This document shows positions 1 through 8,632 of a DNA stretch of 64,000 nt, in pieces. The notes beneath the pieces were generated by a model. That model was given only the letters and a program-made list of their open reading frames with translations, was not told the DNA's origin and did not search any database. Every line of letters starts with the position of its first letter. Position 1 is the first letter of the stretch. The stretch is from RGIG1681 sp045594425. GTDB lineage: Bacteria > Bacillota > Clostridia > Christensenellales > UBA1242. Where the stretch lies: assembly GCA_045594425.1 (NCBI GenBank), contig JAZNYK010000016.1, positions 114,306 through 178,305 on the forward strand. The letters run 5' to 3'. Both the position numbers and the translations under genes were made by a program.

Positions 1-566
1 ACAAGTTCACCATTTCTATTTACTGTGATTGTAAACTTTTCACCTTCTTCATAACCTTTTAAAAGGTCGTTAAATGAACGATATGCTTCAACAGTTTTTC
101 CATCAACAGCCACAATAATATCATTTGAGTGCAAGCCAGAACCTGTTGTTTCAGAAGTGTCAACCACGCCTGAAATTTTTGGAACTGAAAATCCTGTAAC
201 CATCAAATAAATTGCTGCTGTTAAAATTCCAAATAAAAAGTTAAATGCAACACCAGAAAGCAAAACAATAAGTCGTTTCCAACCTGGTTTATTGTTAAAC
301 GCTTCAGGATTTGGCTTTCCATCTTCACCATTTCCTTCTTCATCTTCACCTTCAAATGCACAAAAACCACCCAAAGGAAGCGCTCTTATAGCAAAAACTT
401 CACCATCTTTTTTTGTTCGTTTATATAAGGCTGGTCCAAAACCAATAGAAAACTCATTTATCTTAAAACCAAAAATCTTACCAGCACAATAATGTCCAAA
501 TTCATGCACGGTTATCATAACAAGCAAAACAACAAGTGCAAGCAAAATATATATAAAGGTCGTCAT
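1..566 (-). CDS. rseP: Site-2 protease RseP, N-terminal part (cut by window edge)
   Basis: Intramembrane zinc metalloprotease of the RseP/RasP family, which cleaves anti-sigma factors and signal-peptide remnants within the membrane. About 188 residues are visible. A first transmembrane helix (residues 3-20) carries the zinc motif HEFGH at about residues 21-25. A second membrane segment (about 110-132) is followed by the start of a PDZ domain with the sequence GLHSNDIIVAVDGKTV. The start is the ATG at 566, preceded by AAGGAGAAGAAA. It lies 39 bases after cdsA as the last visible gene of the rpsB operon. In many Firmicutes dxr separates cdsA from rseP; here it does not. The C-terminus and the second zinc motif lie outside the window. 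Confidence 0.93.
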   Translation of the reverse strand, partial: MTTFIYILLALVVLLVMITVHEFGHYCAGKIFGFKINEFSIGFGPALYKRTKKDGEVFAIRALPLGGFCAFEGEDEEGNGEDGKPNPEAFNNKPGWKRLIVLLSGVAFNFLFGILTAAIYLMVTGFSVPKISGVVDTSETTGSGLHSNDIIVAVDGKTVEAYRSFNDLLKGYEEGEKFTITVNRNGEL

Positions 567-605
567 TTTCTTCTCCTTATTAAATTTTATGACAAAAAAT
601 TAGTA

Positions 606-1508
606 TTATACAAAAAACAAAACAAGAATTATATAAATAAATGTAGACACAAACATCATTCCGTCAACTCGGTCCATAAAACCACCATGTCCTGGGAAAA
701 TGTGTGAAAAGTCTTTAATTCCAATTTTTCTTTTGAGAGCAGAAGCAATCAAATCACCAAGTTGGTTGATGTATGAACCACCAATTGCAATGATAAGCAT
801 TGCTGCCATTGACTTGCCCATTCCTGCAATATTTAGCGCTGTGAACATATCGGTGTAATAGAACAAGAAGAAACATCCAAGTGCTCCAATAACACCACCT
901 AAAAGCCCACCAACCACGCCAGCAACTGTCTTTTTTGGTGAAACTTCTGGAATAAACTTTGTTTTTCCAAAAAGCATTCCAACAAAATAAGCACAGGTAT
1001 CTGTGAGCATAGATACAACAAAAATCAAAATGATTCCAATATATCCAATTTCGTATGGCAAGTGATTAAGTGCAAACATAAACGCAAGTGGAATCAATGG
1101 ATAAGCCACAATTTGCATTGTGATTTTTGTTCTTTCGAACAATGTTGAGTTCAAAACATTAACATCTTGTTCAACAACGCCCTTCTTTCTTTTTTGTGCA
1201 AACCCAATGATATCTGCAGTGAGTGAATATACCAGAACTGCAACTGCCATCAATAAAACATAAATCAATGAATGTAAAATTGATTGTTCTAAATAAAACA
1301 CCAAACACATCAGCGCAGGGAGTGCATAAAGAGCCACCATATATGGCTTTTTTTCTGCATTTTTGTATGCACCAATTGTTTCATATAGTGCGGCGTAAAC
1401 AATCATCAAAACAAATGCGTCAAAAAACAACGCATGAACCATTTTTAAAAGAACAAATGCAAGGGTTATAACAAAAATCATTGCACCAGTGATAGTTCTT
1501 TGTAACAT
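606..1508 (-). CDS. cdsA: Phosphatidate cytidylyltransferase
   Basis: CDP-diacylglycerol synthase, making CDP-DAG from phosphatidate and CTP, the branch point of phospholipid synthesis. The 300-residue protein is almost entirely hydrophobic with about eight membrane segments. Near the C-terminus it carries the family signature in two parts: SALKRKIGIKDF followed by PGHGGFMDRVDG. This is normal bacterial length. A good site (AGGAGGGTTTT) precedes the ATG at 1508. It sits between uppS and rseP, as in most Firmicutes, and is probably translated from the rpsB/frr operon transcript. Confidence 0.95.
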   Translation of the reverse strand: MLQRTITGAMIFVITLAFVLLKMVHALFFDAFVLMIVYAALYETIGAYKNAEKKPYMVALYALPALMCLVFYLEQSILHSLIYVLLMAVAVLVYSLTADIIGFAQKRKKGVVEQDVNVLNSTLFERTKITMQIVAYPLIPLAFMFALNHLPYEIGYIGIILIFVVSMLTDTCAYFVGMLFGKTKFIPEVSPKKTVAGVVGGLLGGVIGALGCFFLFYYTDMFTALNIAGMGKSMAAMLIIAIGGSYINQLGDLIASALKRKIGIKDFSHIFPGHGGFMDRVDGMMFVSTFIYIILVLFFV

Positions 1509-1517
1509 AAAACCCTC

Positions 1518-2234
1518 CTATTTGCCAAATCTTCTGTGTCTGCTTTGATATTCAGCAATGCAATCATCAACGTCTTCTGCCTTAAATGATGGCCAATGAT
1601 GTTTAACAAAATAAAGTTCTGCATAAGCCATGTTATAAAGCATAAAGCCACTAATTCTTCTTTCTCCACTAGTTCTAACCAAAAGGTCAACATCAGGAGA
1701 ATCTCCAGTTGTTAAGTATTTTTTGAAAGATGCTTCAGTGATATCTTCTGGCTTAACGTTATCTTTAATCATCTTTTTTGTGGCATTAACAATATCATTT
1801 CTTCCACCATAAGCCATGGCAATATTAACAATACCTTTTTTGCAATCTTTAGTCGCATCTTCAAGTTCATCAATTATATCTAGCATATCTTGTGGAAGAA
1901 GTGATTTATCACCTGTGTGATGGAACTTATAGTCATGCTTTATAAAATTATCTTTCATGTTTTTAAGTTCTCTGAACAAGTTGAATAAATAATCAACTTC
2001 TTCTTTGCTTCTATCAAAATTTTCAGTCGAAAAACAGAAAAAAGTAAGGTTTTCAAGACCAATTTCAGATGCTCTGCGAATAACCCTTTTAATTGCCTCA
2101 ACACCTTCTTTGTGACCCAGCAAAGTAGGAAGACCCTTTGACCTTGCCCATCTTCTATTTCCATCACAAATAAATGCAATATGCTTTGGCAAATTTGTTA
2201 AATCTGCTTTTCGTTTTTTCTTTCTAAAAAACAT
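1518..2234 (-). CDS. uppS: Isoprenyl transferase (undecaprenyl diphosphate synthase)
   Basis: cis-Prenyltransferase that condenses isopentenyl diphosphate onto farnesyl diphosphate to make the C55 lipid carrier for peptidoglycan. Visible motifs are the diphosphate-binding AFICDGNRRWARSKG near residue 20, FCFSTENF near 77, YGGRNDIV near 145, and the C-terminal RTSGERRISGFM. The loop reads DGNRRWA instead of the commoner DGNGRWA; both occur in the family. Length (238 residues) is normal. AAGGAG of its binding site overlaps the last codons of the upstream small ORF, so the two are probably translationally coupled. Confidence 0.95.
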   Translation of the reverse strand: MFFRKKKRKADLTNLPKHIAFICDGNRRWARSKGLPTLLGHKEGVEAIKRVIRRASEIGLENLTFFCFSTENFDRSKEEVDYLFNLFRELKNMKDNFIKHDYKFHHTGDKSLLPQDMLDIIDELEDATKDCKKGIVNIAMAYGGRNDIVNATKKMIKDNVKPEDITEASFKKYLTTGDSPDVDLLVRTSGERRISGFMLYNMAYAELYFVKHHWPSFKAEDVDDCIAEYQSRHRRFGK

Positions 2235-2236
2235 AT

Positions 2237-2440
2237 TTACTCCTTTATGTCCAAATAAAACTCACCACAAACAAGAGTGACCACATCACCCGTCCACTTT
2301 GCACTGCAAACAAGTGTGGTGTCACACAAATCATTATGTTTAGAGTTTTTTATTATCTCTATCTTTTGAATAGCATTTTCGTTTAATTTGGCGACAGCCT
2401 TTTCAGGCTCGAGCCCAATAACACACGAAATATCAAACAT
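2237..2440 (-). CDS. Small conserved-position hypothetical protein between frr and uppS
   Basis: A 67-residue ORF that I do not recognise with certainty. It starts 1 base after the frr stop and ends 2 bases before the uppS ATG, so it is squeezed tightly into the operon. Its stop codon lies in the uppS ribosome binding site, which argues that it is translated. The N-terminal part (IGLEPEKAVAKLNE) resembles the start of PASTA-like or peptidase-inhibitor-like small folds, in which a G-x-x-x-x-x-A helix is followed by a beta sheet. Three cysteines lie at about residues 6, 39 and 45, and a fourth at 58. No signal peptide is seen. The function is unknown; coding status is supported mainly by spacing and overlap. 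Confidence 0.6.
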   Translation of the reverse strand: MFDISCVIGLEPEKAVAKLNENAIQKIEIIKNSKHNDLCDTTLVCSAKWTGDVVTLVCGEFYLDIKE

Positions 2441-2441
2441 A

Positions 2442-3017
2442 TTAAACCTGCATAATTTCTTTTTCTTTTTCTTCCATCATCTTATCGATTTTCGCAGAAA
2501 TTTCATCAAGTTTCTTTTGAACTTCTTTTTCATAAGTTGCAGATTCATCTTCTGTTATTTCACTATCTTTTTTAAGTTTTTTGATTGCTTCAATTGCATC
2601 ACGGCGAGCATTTCTGCAAACAACTTTAGTATCTTCAACAAGTTTTTTTGTGCTTTTAACAAGTTCTCTTCTTCTTTCTTCAGTAAGCATTGGAAAATTA
2701 AGTCTGATAACACGACCATCATCAGTTGGTGTGATTCCAAGGTCAGAAGCCATGATTGCCTTTGAAATATTTTTTACATTTGAAACATCCCATGGAGAAA
2801 TCATAATTTGTCTTGCTTCTGGAACAGAAACATTTGCCATGTGACCAATTGGAGTTGGTGTGCCATAATAATCAACCAAAATTTTATCTAAAATATGAGG
2901 GTTTGCTCTGCCCGCACGAACAGATGCAAGTTCACCTTCATAATGTTTAACTGCTTTTGCAAGTTCTTCTTCAAACTCCATAAAAATTAAGTTTACATTT
3001 TCATTATTTGAATTCAT
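2442..3017 (-). CDS. frr: Ribosome recycling factor
   Basis: RRF splits post-termination ribosomes together with EF-G. The family core is clear: LASVRAGRANPHILDKI near residue 35, YGTPTPIGHMANVSVPEARQ near 51, and a long charged helical C-terminus rich in TEERRRELVK and KKLKKD. At 191 residues it is slightly longer than the usual 185, owing to an N-terminal extension before MEFEEELAKAV; the internal ATG 12 codons in is an alternative start. The annotated start has an AGGAG site about 11 bases upstream. pyrH, which normally precedes frr, is absent here; the gene has its own promoter at 3047-3075. Confidence 0.95.
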   Translation of the reverse strand: MNSNNENVNLIFMEFEEELAKAVKHYEGELASVRAGRANPHILDKILVDYYGTPTPIGHMANVSVPEARQIMISPWDVSNVKNISKAIMASDLGITPTDDGRVIRLNFPMLTEERRRELVKSTKKLVEDTKVVCRNARRDAIEAIKKLKKDSEITEDESATYEKEVQKKLDEISAKIDKMMEEKEKEIMQV

Positions 3018-3046
3018 AGTTTAATAATCTCCTTTTTCTCATATAT

Positions 3047-3075
3047 AATATACAAGATTTTTTGCTATTTATCAA
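3047..3075 (-). promoter_or_regulatory. Promoter of the frr-uppS-cdsA-rseP unit
   Basis: On the minus strand TTGATA (3070-3075) and TATATT (3047-3052) are separated by 17 bases, about 30 bases upstream of the frr start. It lies downstream of the tsf terminator, so frr and the genes after it can be transcribed independently of rpsB-tsf. Confidence 0.65.
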
Positions 3076-3150
3076 TCATTTTTCGAAAACAAACAAAGAA
3101 ACACATTTCAAAACTATGCTTATAATGCACTTTATGTTAAAAAACAAAAT

Positions 3151-3178
3151 AAAAACACCGAAAATTCGGTGTTTTTTG
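3151..3178 (-). terminator. Intrinsic terminator after tsf
   Basis: A nine-base-pair hairpin AACACCGAA/TTCGGTGTT, followed on the minus strand by a T-rich tract, lies just past the tsf stop codon. Confidence 0.85.
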
Positions 3179-3185
3179 ATTTTAA

Positions 3186-3836
3186 TTAAGCCTTCATTTG
3201 TTTGTCAATTTCTTCAGCGAAGTTTTCGTTCTTCTTTTCAAGACCTTCACCCATAACAAATCTAGCAAATCTTCTAACAGAAATCTTTTCACCAATTTTT
3301 ACAACTGAATCATTAACAAGTTGTTCAACAGTGATGTCTGGGTTTTTAACAAATGGTTGTTCAAGCAAGCAAATGTCTTTGTAGAATTTGCCAATTTTGC
3401 CATCAACAATTTTGTCAGCCATTGCTTCTGGCTTGCCTTCGTTGATAACTTGTGCTTTCAAAATTTCTCTTTCTTTTTCAATTTCTGAAGCATCAACTTC
3501 ATCTCTTGAAACATATTTTGGAGCATTTGCTGCAATATGTAAGCAAATGTCATGACCAAGTGCTTGGAAGTCTTCGTTTTTAGCAACAAAGTCTGTTTCA
3601 CAGTTGAGTTCAAGCATAACGCCGATTTTACCATTCATGTGGTTATAAAGGAATACTGAACCTTCTGCTGCAATTCTAGAAGCCTTTTTAGCGGCTTTTG
3701 CAATACCCTTTTCACGAAGCCAATCTGCTGCTTTAGCAAGGTCGCCGTCACATTCTGTGAGTGCGTTTTTGCAATCGAGCATACCTGCACCGGTTTGTTC
3801 TCTGAGTGTTGTGATATCTTTAACTGTAAATGCCAT
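3186..3836 (-). CDS. tsf: Elongation factor Ts
   Basis: Nucleotide exchange factor for EF-Tu. The N-terminal UBA-like domain contains TLREQTGAGMLDCKNAL and WLREKGIAKAAKKASRIAAE. The core has CETDFVAKNEDF near residue 80. At 216 residues it is a short-type EF-Ts that lacks part of the second core subdomain found in E. coli, as in several Firmicutes and Thermus relatives. It starts at the ATG 31 bases after rpsB with AAGGAGAAAATA in front. It is the second gene of the rpsB-tsf transcript, which ends at the hairpin immediately downstream. Confidence 0.95.
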   Translation of the reverse strand: MAFTVKDITTLREQTGAGMLDCKNALTECDGDLAKAADWLREKGIAKAAKKASRIAAEGSVFLYNHMNGKIGVMLELNCETDFVAKNEDFQALGHDICLHIAANAPKYVSRDEVDASEIEKEREILKAQVINEGKPEAMADKIVDGKIGKFYKDICLLEQPFVKNPDITVEQLVNDSVVKIGEKISVRRFARFVMGEGLEKKNENFAEEIDKQMKA

Positions 3837-3867
3837 ATTATTTTCTCCTTAAATAAAACAAATTAAA

Positions 3868-4662
3868 TTAATTATTTTCTGTTTCAGTTTCTGCAACTTC
3901 AGCAACTGCTTCAGTTGGTTGTGCATTTTCAGCTTGAGCGGCTTCTGCTTCAGCGGCCTTAATTCTTGCAAGTCCTTCTTCGCCTTCTTTTGCTTCAATG
4001 CAAGCGTCTGCCATTGCACCAGCGATAAGTTTAACTGCACGGATAGCATCGTCATTACCTGGGATAACATAGTCAACATCATCTGGGTCACAGTTTGTGT
4101 CAACCAATGCTACGATAGGAATTCCAAGGCTCTTTGCTTCGCGAACTGCGATGTATTCTTTGCCTGGGTCAACAACAAAAAGTGCTGCTGGAAGACTTCT
4201 CATTTCTTTGATACCGCCAAGGTTATCTTCAAGTTTTTGTCTTTCTGCTTTAAGTTCAAGAACTTCTTTCTTAGGAAGAAGGTCAAACTCACCTGTTGTT
4301 TCCATTTGGTTTAATTTAGCAAGTCTGTCCACTCTGCTTCTGATTGTTTTGAAGTTTGTGAGTGTGCCACCAAGCCATCTGTTGCCCATGTAGAACATTC
4401 CTGCTCTTTGTGCTTCTTCAATAACGGCTTCTTTGGCTTGTTTTTTTGTTCCTACGAACAAGATGTTACCGCCTGCTTCAACTGTTGATTTTACGAAAGC
4501 ATATGCTTCATCAATCAAAGTAACGGTTTTTTCGAGGTCAAGAATATAAATATCATTTCTTGCTGTGAAGATGTATTTTTTCATTTTTGGATTCCATTTT
4601 CTTGTTGGATGACCAAAATGAACACCAGCCTCGAGAAGTTGTTTCATTGATACAACTGCCAT
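3868..4662 (-). CDS. rpsB: 30S ribosomal protein S2
   Basis: Small-subunit protein S2. Diagnostic stretches are SMKQLLEAGVHFGHPTRKWN at the N-terminus, NILFVGTKKQAKEAVIEEA, GNRWLGGTLTNF, and IVALVDTNCDPDDVDYVIPG. The 264-residue length includes an acidic Ala/Glu-rich C-terminal tail that is common in low-GC species. AGGAGAG lies in front of the ATG. It is the first gene of the rpsB-tsf unit with its own promoter and an untranslated leader of about 115 bases. Confidence 0.97.
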   Translation of the reverse strand: MAVVSMKQLLEAGVHFGHPTRKWNPKMKKYIFTARNDIYILDLEKTVTLIDEAYAFVKSTVEAGGNILFVGTKKQAKEAVIEEAQRAGMFYMGNRWLGGTLTNFKTIRSRVDRLAKLNQMETTGEFDLLPKKEVLELKAERQKLEDNLGGIKEMRSLPAALFVVDPGKEYIAVREAKSLGIPIVALVDTNCDPDDVDYVIPGNDDAIRAVKLIAGAMADACIEAKEGEEGLARIKAAEAEAAQAENAQPTEAVAEVAETETENN

Positions 4663-4784
4663 AATTTTTTCTCTCCTTTTGTTTATCCCTCTTTGTGGGT
4701 CACCTGCTTTTGGAACACAAAATCACTCAAAAATTTTAATTTTGTGCAACACCAAAAACATCACCACAAATGTGTGATAGCAAG

Positions 4785-4813
4785 ATTTTACCACAAAGAT
4801 TCTTGTTTTGCAA
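4785..4813 (-). promoter_or_regulatory. rpsB promoter with a leader of about 115 nt
   Basis: TTGCAA (4808-4813), a 17-base spacer and TAAAAT (4785-4790) on the minus strand. Transcription would start near 4778, leaving about 115 bases before rpsB. The leader contains short pairing segments around 4681-4735 that could be an autoregulatory S2 site, but I cannot match it to a known leader class. Confidence 0.65.
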
Positions 4814-4865
4814 TAATTTTTTACAATTTTTATAATAAATTTATCAAAATTAGAAATATAACAAA

Positions 4866-4913
4866 ATAAAAGTATATATTGGTTATAATAACATAACAAA
4901 TATATACTTTTAT
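4866..4913. repeat. 14-15 bp AT-rich inverted repeat between lipoprotein gene and rpsB
   Basis: ATAAAAGTATATAT at 4866-4879 is the exact reverse complement of 4900-4913, with a 20-base loop. It starts six bases past the stop of the lipoprotein gene and lies upstream of the rpsB promoter. On the minus strand TTTTATTTTG follows, so it may work as a weak terminator for the lipoprotein gene. Confidence 0.5.
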
Positions 4914-4918
4914 AGTTA

Positions 4919-6271
4919 TTACACTTCAGTGTATTCTGAGGTATCAAAAATTACTGTTGATGTGTTATATGTGTAATTAATTTTTAATGAACTTAAAATA
5001 GTTCCATCTTCAGCAGTATAAACATTGCTCATAGAAATAATTCTGCCACCTTTTACATTTAAAACAAATTCAACATTTCTAGTTGTGTTCAATTTTCCAG
5101 TGATTGTGAAAACATATAACCCATCAGAATATAACAAACCCGATATTTTTGCTTCAGTAATTTGAATTTTTGCAGTTGCATACGCATTAAAATATTCATA
5201 TCCTGCAACTTCAAGATAGAAATTTGACATTGCAAGAACATAGTTTTCATCAGTCACATCTCCTGATGTATATGTTTTTGTGCTAGCACTATATTCTTTT
5301 GCTGTTCTAGTTGTTGCGTTTGTTGTGATTTCACAATATTTTTCTGTATTTGCAATAGTTGTGTTGTAATGAATCTTTTCAACATTGGTGTCGCGAGAAT
5401 ATTTTACTGTTGAAGTTAATTCTTGAACCTCTGTGCCTGTTTGAACACCCGAAGCAATGTGATTTACCATTCCTCCATTTTGTTTAAACTCATCATACAT
5501 TCTTTCAACTTCTTCTTCAGCGTCAACTTTTAAACCATAGTCAGAAACATCAAAAACAACATCTTCTGTTCCGAATGTAAAGGTATCCTCATACACTCTG
5601 TATGTTCCATCTTTATAAATTACTGTATTTTCAAGTTTAGATGGTTTGCCATTCTTGATTGTAAATTTAATTTCAGTGGCAGACTCTTCAACTTCAGTGT
5701 TTGTTATTGTATAAGAAATTTCAAAAACGATTGTTTTTGTTGTTTTGTTTTCAATCATTTCATATTCAACAACGCCAACATTAAAACTTTCAAAATCATT
5801 CTTGAATGAGTCAAGAAGGTTTTTTGTGTATCCAATAGCAGTTCCAACGGCTGTTAAATTATTAATATACTCATCTTCTTTTACAATTGTTTGTTCATAA
5901 GACTTTGAACTCAAATCATAAATCTTTCTGATATATTGTCCAGCAACTTTTCTATATTCAACATATTGGTCAACATCACCAGCAACATAAACCTTTTCAA
6001 TCCCATCATCTTCAGAATAAGAAACTTCAGCAGTTTCTGTTGACTTGATTGAACCAGTTTTGGTGTATTCAACTATAATGTTACTTCCCTTGTGGTTTGG
6101 CACACCATCTTCTGTTAAATCATCATAAACTTTTTGTAGTGTTTGAACTTCTGTTGAAACATTTTCGTTTCCACCATTATTGCCATCGTCTTTATTTGTG
6201 CAGGCAACTAAAAATGATGCCGAAAAAACAACGGCTACAAGCATAACAAGAATCTTTTTTAATTTTTTCAT
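4919..6271 (-). CDS. Large secreted lipoprotein, two tandem LolA/LppX-like domains (hypothetical)
   Basis: A 450-residue surface lipoprotein of unknown function. The start is set at the ATG at 6271 because AGGAGATT lies just upstream; it gives MKKLKKILVML, a hydrophobic stretch and the lipobox LVAC, with lipidation expected at the cysteine. After a Asn/Gly/Asp-rich linker, two similar halves of about 180-190 residues each end with a beta-rich segment closing in FDVSDY or FDTSEY. The composition is rich in Thr, Tyr and Glu. This pattern (helical lead, then long antiparallel strands) resembles LolA/LppX-type folds. It is paralogous to the lipoprotein at 7221-8609 and has its own promoter. Confidence 0.8.
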   Translation of the reverse strand: MKKLKKILVMLVAVVFSASFLVACTNKDDGNNGGNENVSTEVQTLQKVYDDLTEDGVPNHKGSNIIVEYTKTGSIKSTETAEVSYSEDDGIEKVYVAGDVDQYVEYRKVAGQYIRKIYDLSSKSYEQTIVKEDEYINNLTAVGTAIGYTKNLLDSFKNDFESFNVGVVEYEMIENKTTKTIVFEISYTITNTEVEESATEIKFTIKNGKPSKLENTVIYKDGTYRVYEDTFTFGTEDVVFDVSDYGLKVDAEEEVERMYDEFKQNGGMVNHIASGVQTGTEVQELTSTVKYSRDTNVEKIHYNTTIANTEKYCEITTNATTRTAKEYSASTKTYTSGDVTDENYVLAMSNFYLEVAGYEYFNAYATAKIQITEAKISGLLYSDGLYVFTITGKLNTTRNVEFVLNVKGGRIISMSNVYTAEDGTILSSLKINYTYNTSTVIFDTSEYTEV

Positions 6272-6311
6272 TTGTAATCTCCTAAAATATACTACAATAC
6301 TACAAGCACAT

Positions 6312-6339
6312 TTTATATCATACAAGATTTTTATGTCAA
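6312..6339 (-). promoter_or_regulatory. Promoter of the 4919-6271 lipoprotein gene
   Basis: A consensus TTGACA (6334-6339), a 16-base spacer and an extended -10 TGATATAAA (TATAAA at 6312-6317), about 40 bases before the ATG. Confidence 0.75.
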
Positions 6340-6355
6340 ACATATTTTAATCACA

Positions 6356-6380
6356 CAAAAAGACTAGCAAACGCTAGTCC
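6356..6380 (-). terminator. Intrinsic terminator overlapping the stop codon of the 6374-7189 gene
   Basis: GACTAGC (6362-6368), loop AAAC, GCTAGTC (6373-6379), then CTTTTTG on the minus strand. The TAG stop codon of the upstream gene is part of the stem, a compact stop/terminator arrangement also used by other genes here. Confidence 0.85.
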
Positions 6381-7189
6381 TTTTCTCCCAAATATTCATC
6401 ATATATGTCGTCTACATTAAATGGAACTTTTTCATAGGCGTAAGCAGCACTTTCTGTTAAATGGTTTTCACCACTAACGCCTGTGCCTGAATAAACTTTG
6501 TCGTATTTATATTTATATTCAAGAAGTTTATTGTTTTTTATTGTAACAACACCAAAGTGTTCATTTTTCTCCCAAATCTTATCTACTGTTTCGTTGTTAG
6601 AAAACTCTAAATTGATTGCTTTTTTTTGAGTAAACACGTTGGTTGAAAGTTCAATTTTACACTCTGTTTCACCATAATCAGATGGTCTGTCTTTTCTTGA
6701 AACAAAATCATTAATTTTATCAATTGTTCGTTTCATAACAATTTCTGGATGTGTTTGACATTCTGCCTCATAATCAGCAACTGAAATTGTTGTTTCTTTA
6801 AAATTTGTTTTACCTTTTGTGTATGTTCCATAATCTTTTTTAATTATTGATGAACTGCCGACTTCATACTCAATATAGTTAATACTAATCACTTTGCCAT
6901 AGTTATCATAGTTAACATACACAACTTTTTTAGTTTTATTTTCATAACGAATTATATTTTTTGTTGTTGTGATAACCTTTTGACTTCCGTCTCTTTGTTC
7001 TGTTTTATAAGAATATGAAACAGTAAACTCATCGAGAGCATTTTCATAATTACCATAACATTCTTTTAGATACTCTAAAGCCTTGGCTTCATCGCCCCTG
7101 CCCTTTATGGTTTGATATATAAACACCCCACCAAGAGACAAGAGTGCAATTAAAACCATGGCAATAAAAATCTTTAAAAACAACTTCAT
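6374..7189 (-). CDS. Membrane-anchored extracytoplasmic protein (hypothetical)
   Basis: A 271-residue protein with an N-terminal transmembrane anchor (about residues 4-26, FLKIFIAMVLIALLSLGGVF) and a positively charged start, but no lipobox. The remainder is hydrophilic and beta-rich. It contains repeated YxxxxxTTTK- and NKLLEYKYKYDKV-type strands similar in style to the flanking lipoproteins. It lies 31 bases after the lipoprotein gene at 7221-8609 and is presumably cotranscribed with it, then terminated at 6362-6379. The function is unknown; it may be a partner or a third paralogue of the two lipoproteins. Confidence 0.75.
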   Translation of the reverse strand: MKLFLKIFIAMVLIALLSLGGVFIYQTIKGRGDEAKALEYLKECYGNYENALDEFTVSYSYKTEQRDGSQKVITTTKNIIRYENKTKKVVYVNYDNYGKVISINYIEYEVGSSSIIKKDYGTYTKGKTNFKETTISVADYEAECQTHPEIVMKRTIDKINDFVSRKDRPSDYGETECKIELSTNVFTQKKAINLEFSNNETVDKIWEKNEHFGVVTIKNNKLLEYKYKYDKVYSGTGVSGENHLTESAAYAYEKVPFNVDDIYDEYLGEKD

Positions 7190-7220
7190 TAAAACTTTAT
7201 CCCCTTGGTGTTAATTTAAT

Positions 7221-8609
7221 TTATTCCACAACTTCTACAAAGCCTGTTGTATCTAAAACAATTTCAACAATTTCATAAGAATATGTGTAAGTTGTAGTCA
7301 CATCACCGCTTACTCTTATTGCACTAACAAGTGAGTCATCATCAATATTTAAAACGAGTTTTGTGAAGTCAACTCCTTGCTCAATTGCATCTTCAGTTGC
7401 TTCAAGTGTGTAAACATAAATTCCGTCAACCATTTTAATTGTGAATGTGTAATCACTTGAATCATTTGCAATAACATATAACTCTTTAATGAGAGCATAA
7501 TCAACATCAGTTTCCGCATAAATGCTCAAAAAGTCTTCATAAGTAACCTTTGTTTCAACATAAGTGTTAGCATCAAAATCATAATCTTTTAATTTAGCAT
7601 AAAAGTCATCTTCACTGATTCTGCGAGAATCGTAATATGCTAAAGGTTTTTGAACACCTTCTTTTGTGAATAAAAGTTTTTCGTTGCCATAATCATTCGC
7701 ATATTTAGTTGTATATTTTTCAGATTCTTCGTTACCTTCTGTTGCAACTTCTGTGTTAACAACTTGATTTTTTAATTCGCCAAGTTCAACTGTATCAATA
7801 ATATTTGAAAGATAACTTAACGCATTAAATGAATTTTCAAGATAGTCATCAATATCAAGTTCCAAATCACAATTTTCATAAGTTATAACTGAAGAAATTG
7901 TAACAGTTTGGTCTAAAACTAAATCTTGAGTTTTTCTTTCAAAAGAAGTAAATTTACCATTTTGGATTGTGATTGTTAATGTTAAAATTTCAGCATTTTC
8001 TTTTGTTCTTGTGTATGTTACGGTTTCTAAATTATTTTCTTCTTTAAAATCATAGGCGTGAACATATTGATTTGCCGTGTCAGCCTCAAACATTTCAATA
8101 ATATCCAAAATTCCACAATCAATCCTTGTTTCATTATAGATTTTTGAAAGTTTGTTTTCTTTTGTTAAATATTCAGAACGATATTTCATAGTTGATTGGT
8201 CATAAACTTTGCGAACATAATTATCACCAGAAACTTCGTATGATTCAAAATAATTCTTCAAAGAATCAGACATAACAAAATAATTAATTTCTGCTGTTTC
8301 CTCAAGATTGGTTGTTACACTAACAATTCCCTCGCCATAAACAGCACCATCATGTTCTGCTGTAACTTCAGTGTCATCAGCATAAACTACCTTTGATGAA
8401 AAGGTTTGTTTAAACTTTTTATCTCCAAGCAAATTTGTTTGTGCTGCTGTTAATGATTCAACAGCCAATTCTTGTTTTGTTTTTTGAGGTGTTGGCGGTG
8501 GTGTGCTTCCACCTGTGCCACTATTATCCTTATTTGAGCAAGCAGAAAAACATACAGTTGAAAAAACTGCAAGAAGAACCGCTGCCACTAAATTTTTTAA
8601 CTTTTTCAT
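7221..8609 (-). CDS. Large secreted lipoprotein (hypothetical, paralogue of 4919-6271)
   Basis: A 462-residue lipoprotein. The start is taken at the ATG at 8609, five bases after GGAGG. The longer frame would begin inside the binding site. The N-terminus MKKLKNLVAAVLLAVF leads to the lipobox FSAC, followed by Asn/Ser/Gly and a PPPTP linker. Two beta-rich halves end in LDIDDYL and LDTTGFV, matching the two-domain plan of the other lipoprotein. The two share the N-terminal pattern and the spacing of domains but are quite diverged. The function is unknown, probably a surface-exposed binding protein. Confidence 0.8.
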   Translation of the reverse strand: MKKLKNLVAAVLLAVFSTVCFSACSNKDNSGTGGSTPPPTPQKTKQELAVESLTAAQTNLLGDKKFKQTFSSKVVYADDTEVTAEHDGAVYGEGIVSVTTNLEETAEINYFVMSDSLKNYFESYEVSGDNYVRKVYDQSTMKYRSEYLTKENKLSKIYNETRIDCGILDIIEMFEADTANQYVHAYDFKEENNLETVTYTRTKENAEILTLTITIQNGKFTSFERKTQDLVLDQTVTISSVITYENCDLELDIDDYLENSFNALSYLSNIIDTVELGELKNQVVNTEVATEGNEESEKYTTKYANDYGNEKLLFTKEGVQKPLAYYDSRRISEDDFYAKLKDYDFDANTYVETKVTYEDFLSIYAETDVDYALIKELYVIANDSSDYTFTIKMVDGIYVYTLEATEDAIEQGVDFTKLVLNIDDDSLVSAIRVSGDVTTTYTYSYEIVEIVLDTTGFVEVVE

Positions 8610-8632
8610 ATAATCCTCCACTATACACGCAA

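Noticed and set aside
492..707. Plus-strand ORF of 71 codons across the rseP/cdsA junction, and similar antisense ORFs under smc, topA and hslU
   Set aside because: These are shadows of well-supported minus-strand genes, with low-complexity composition and no ribosome binding sites.
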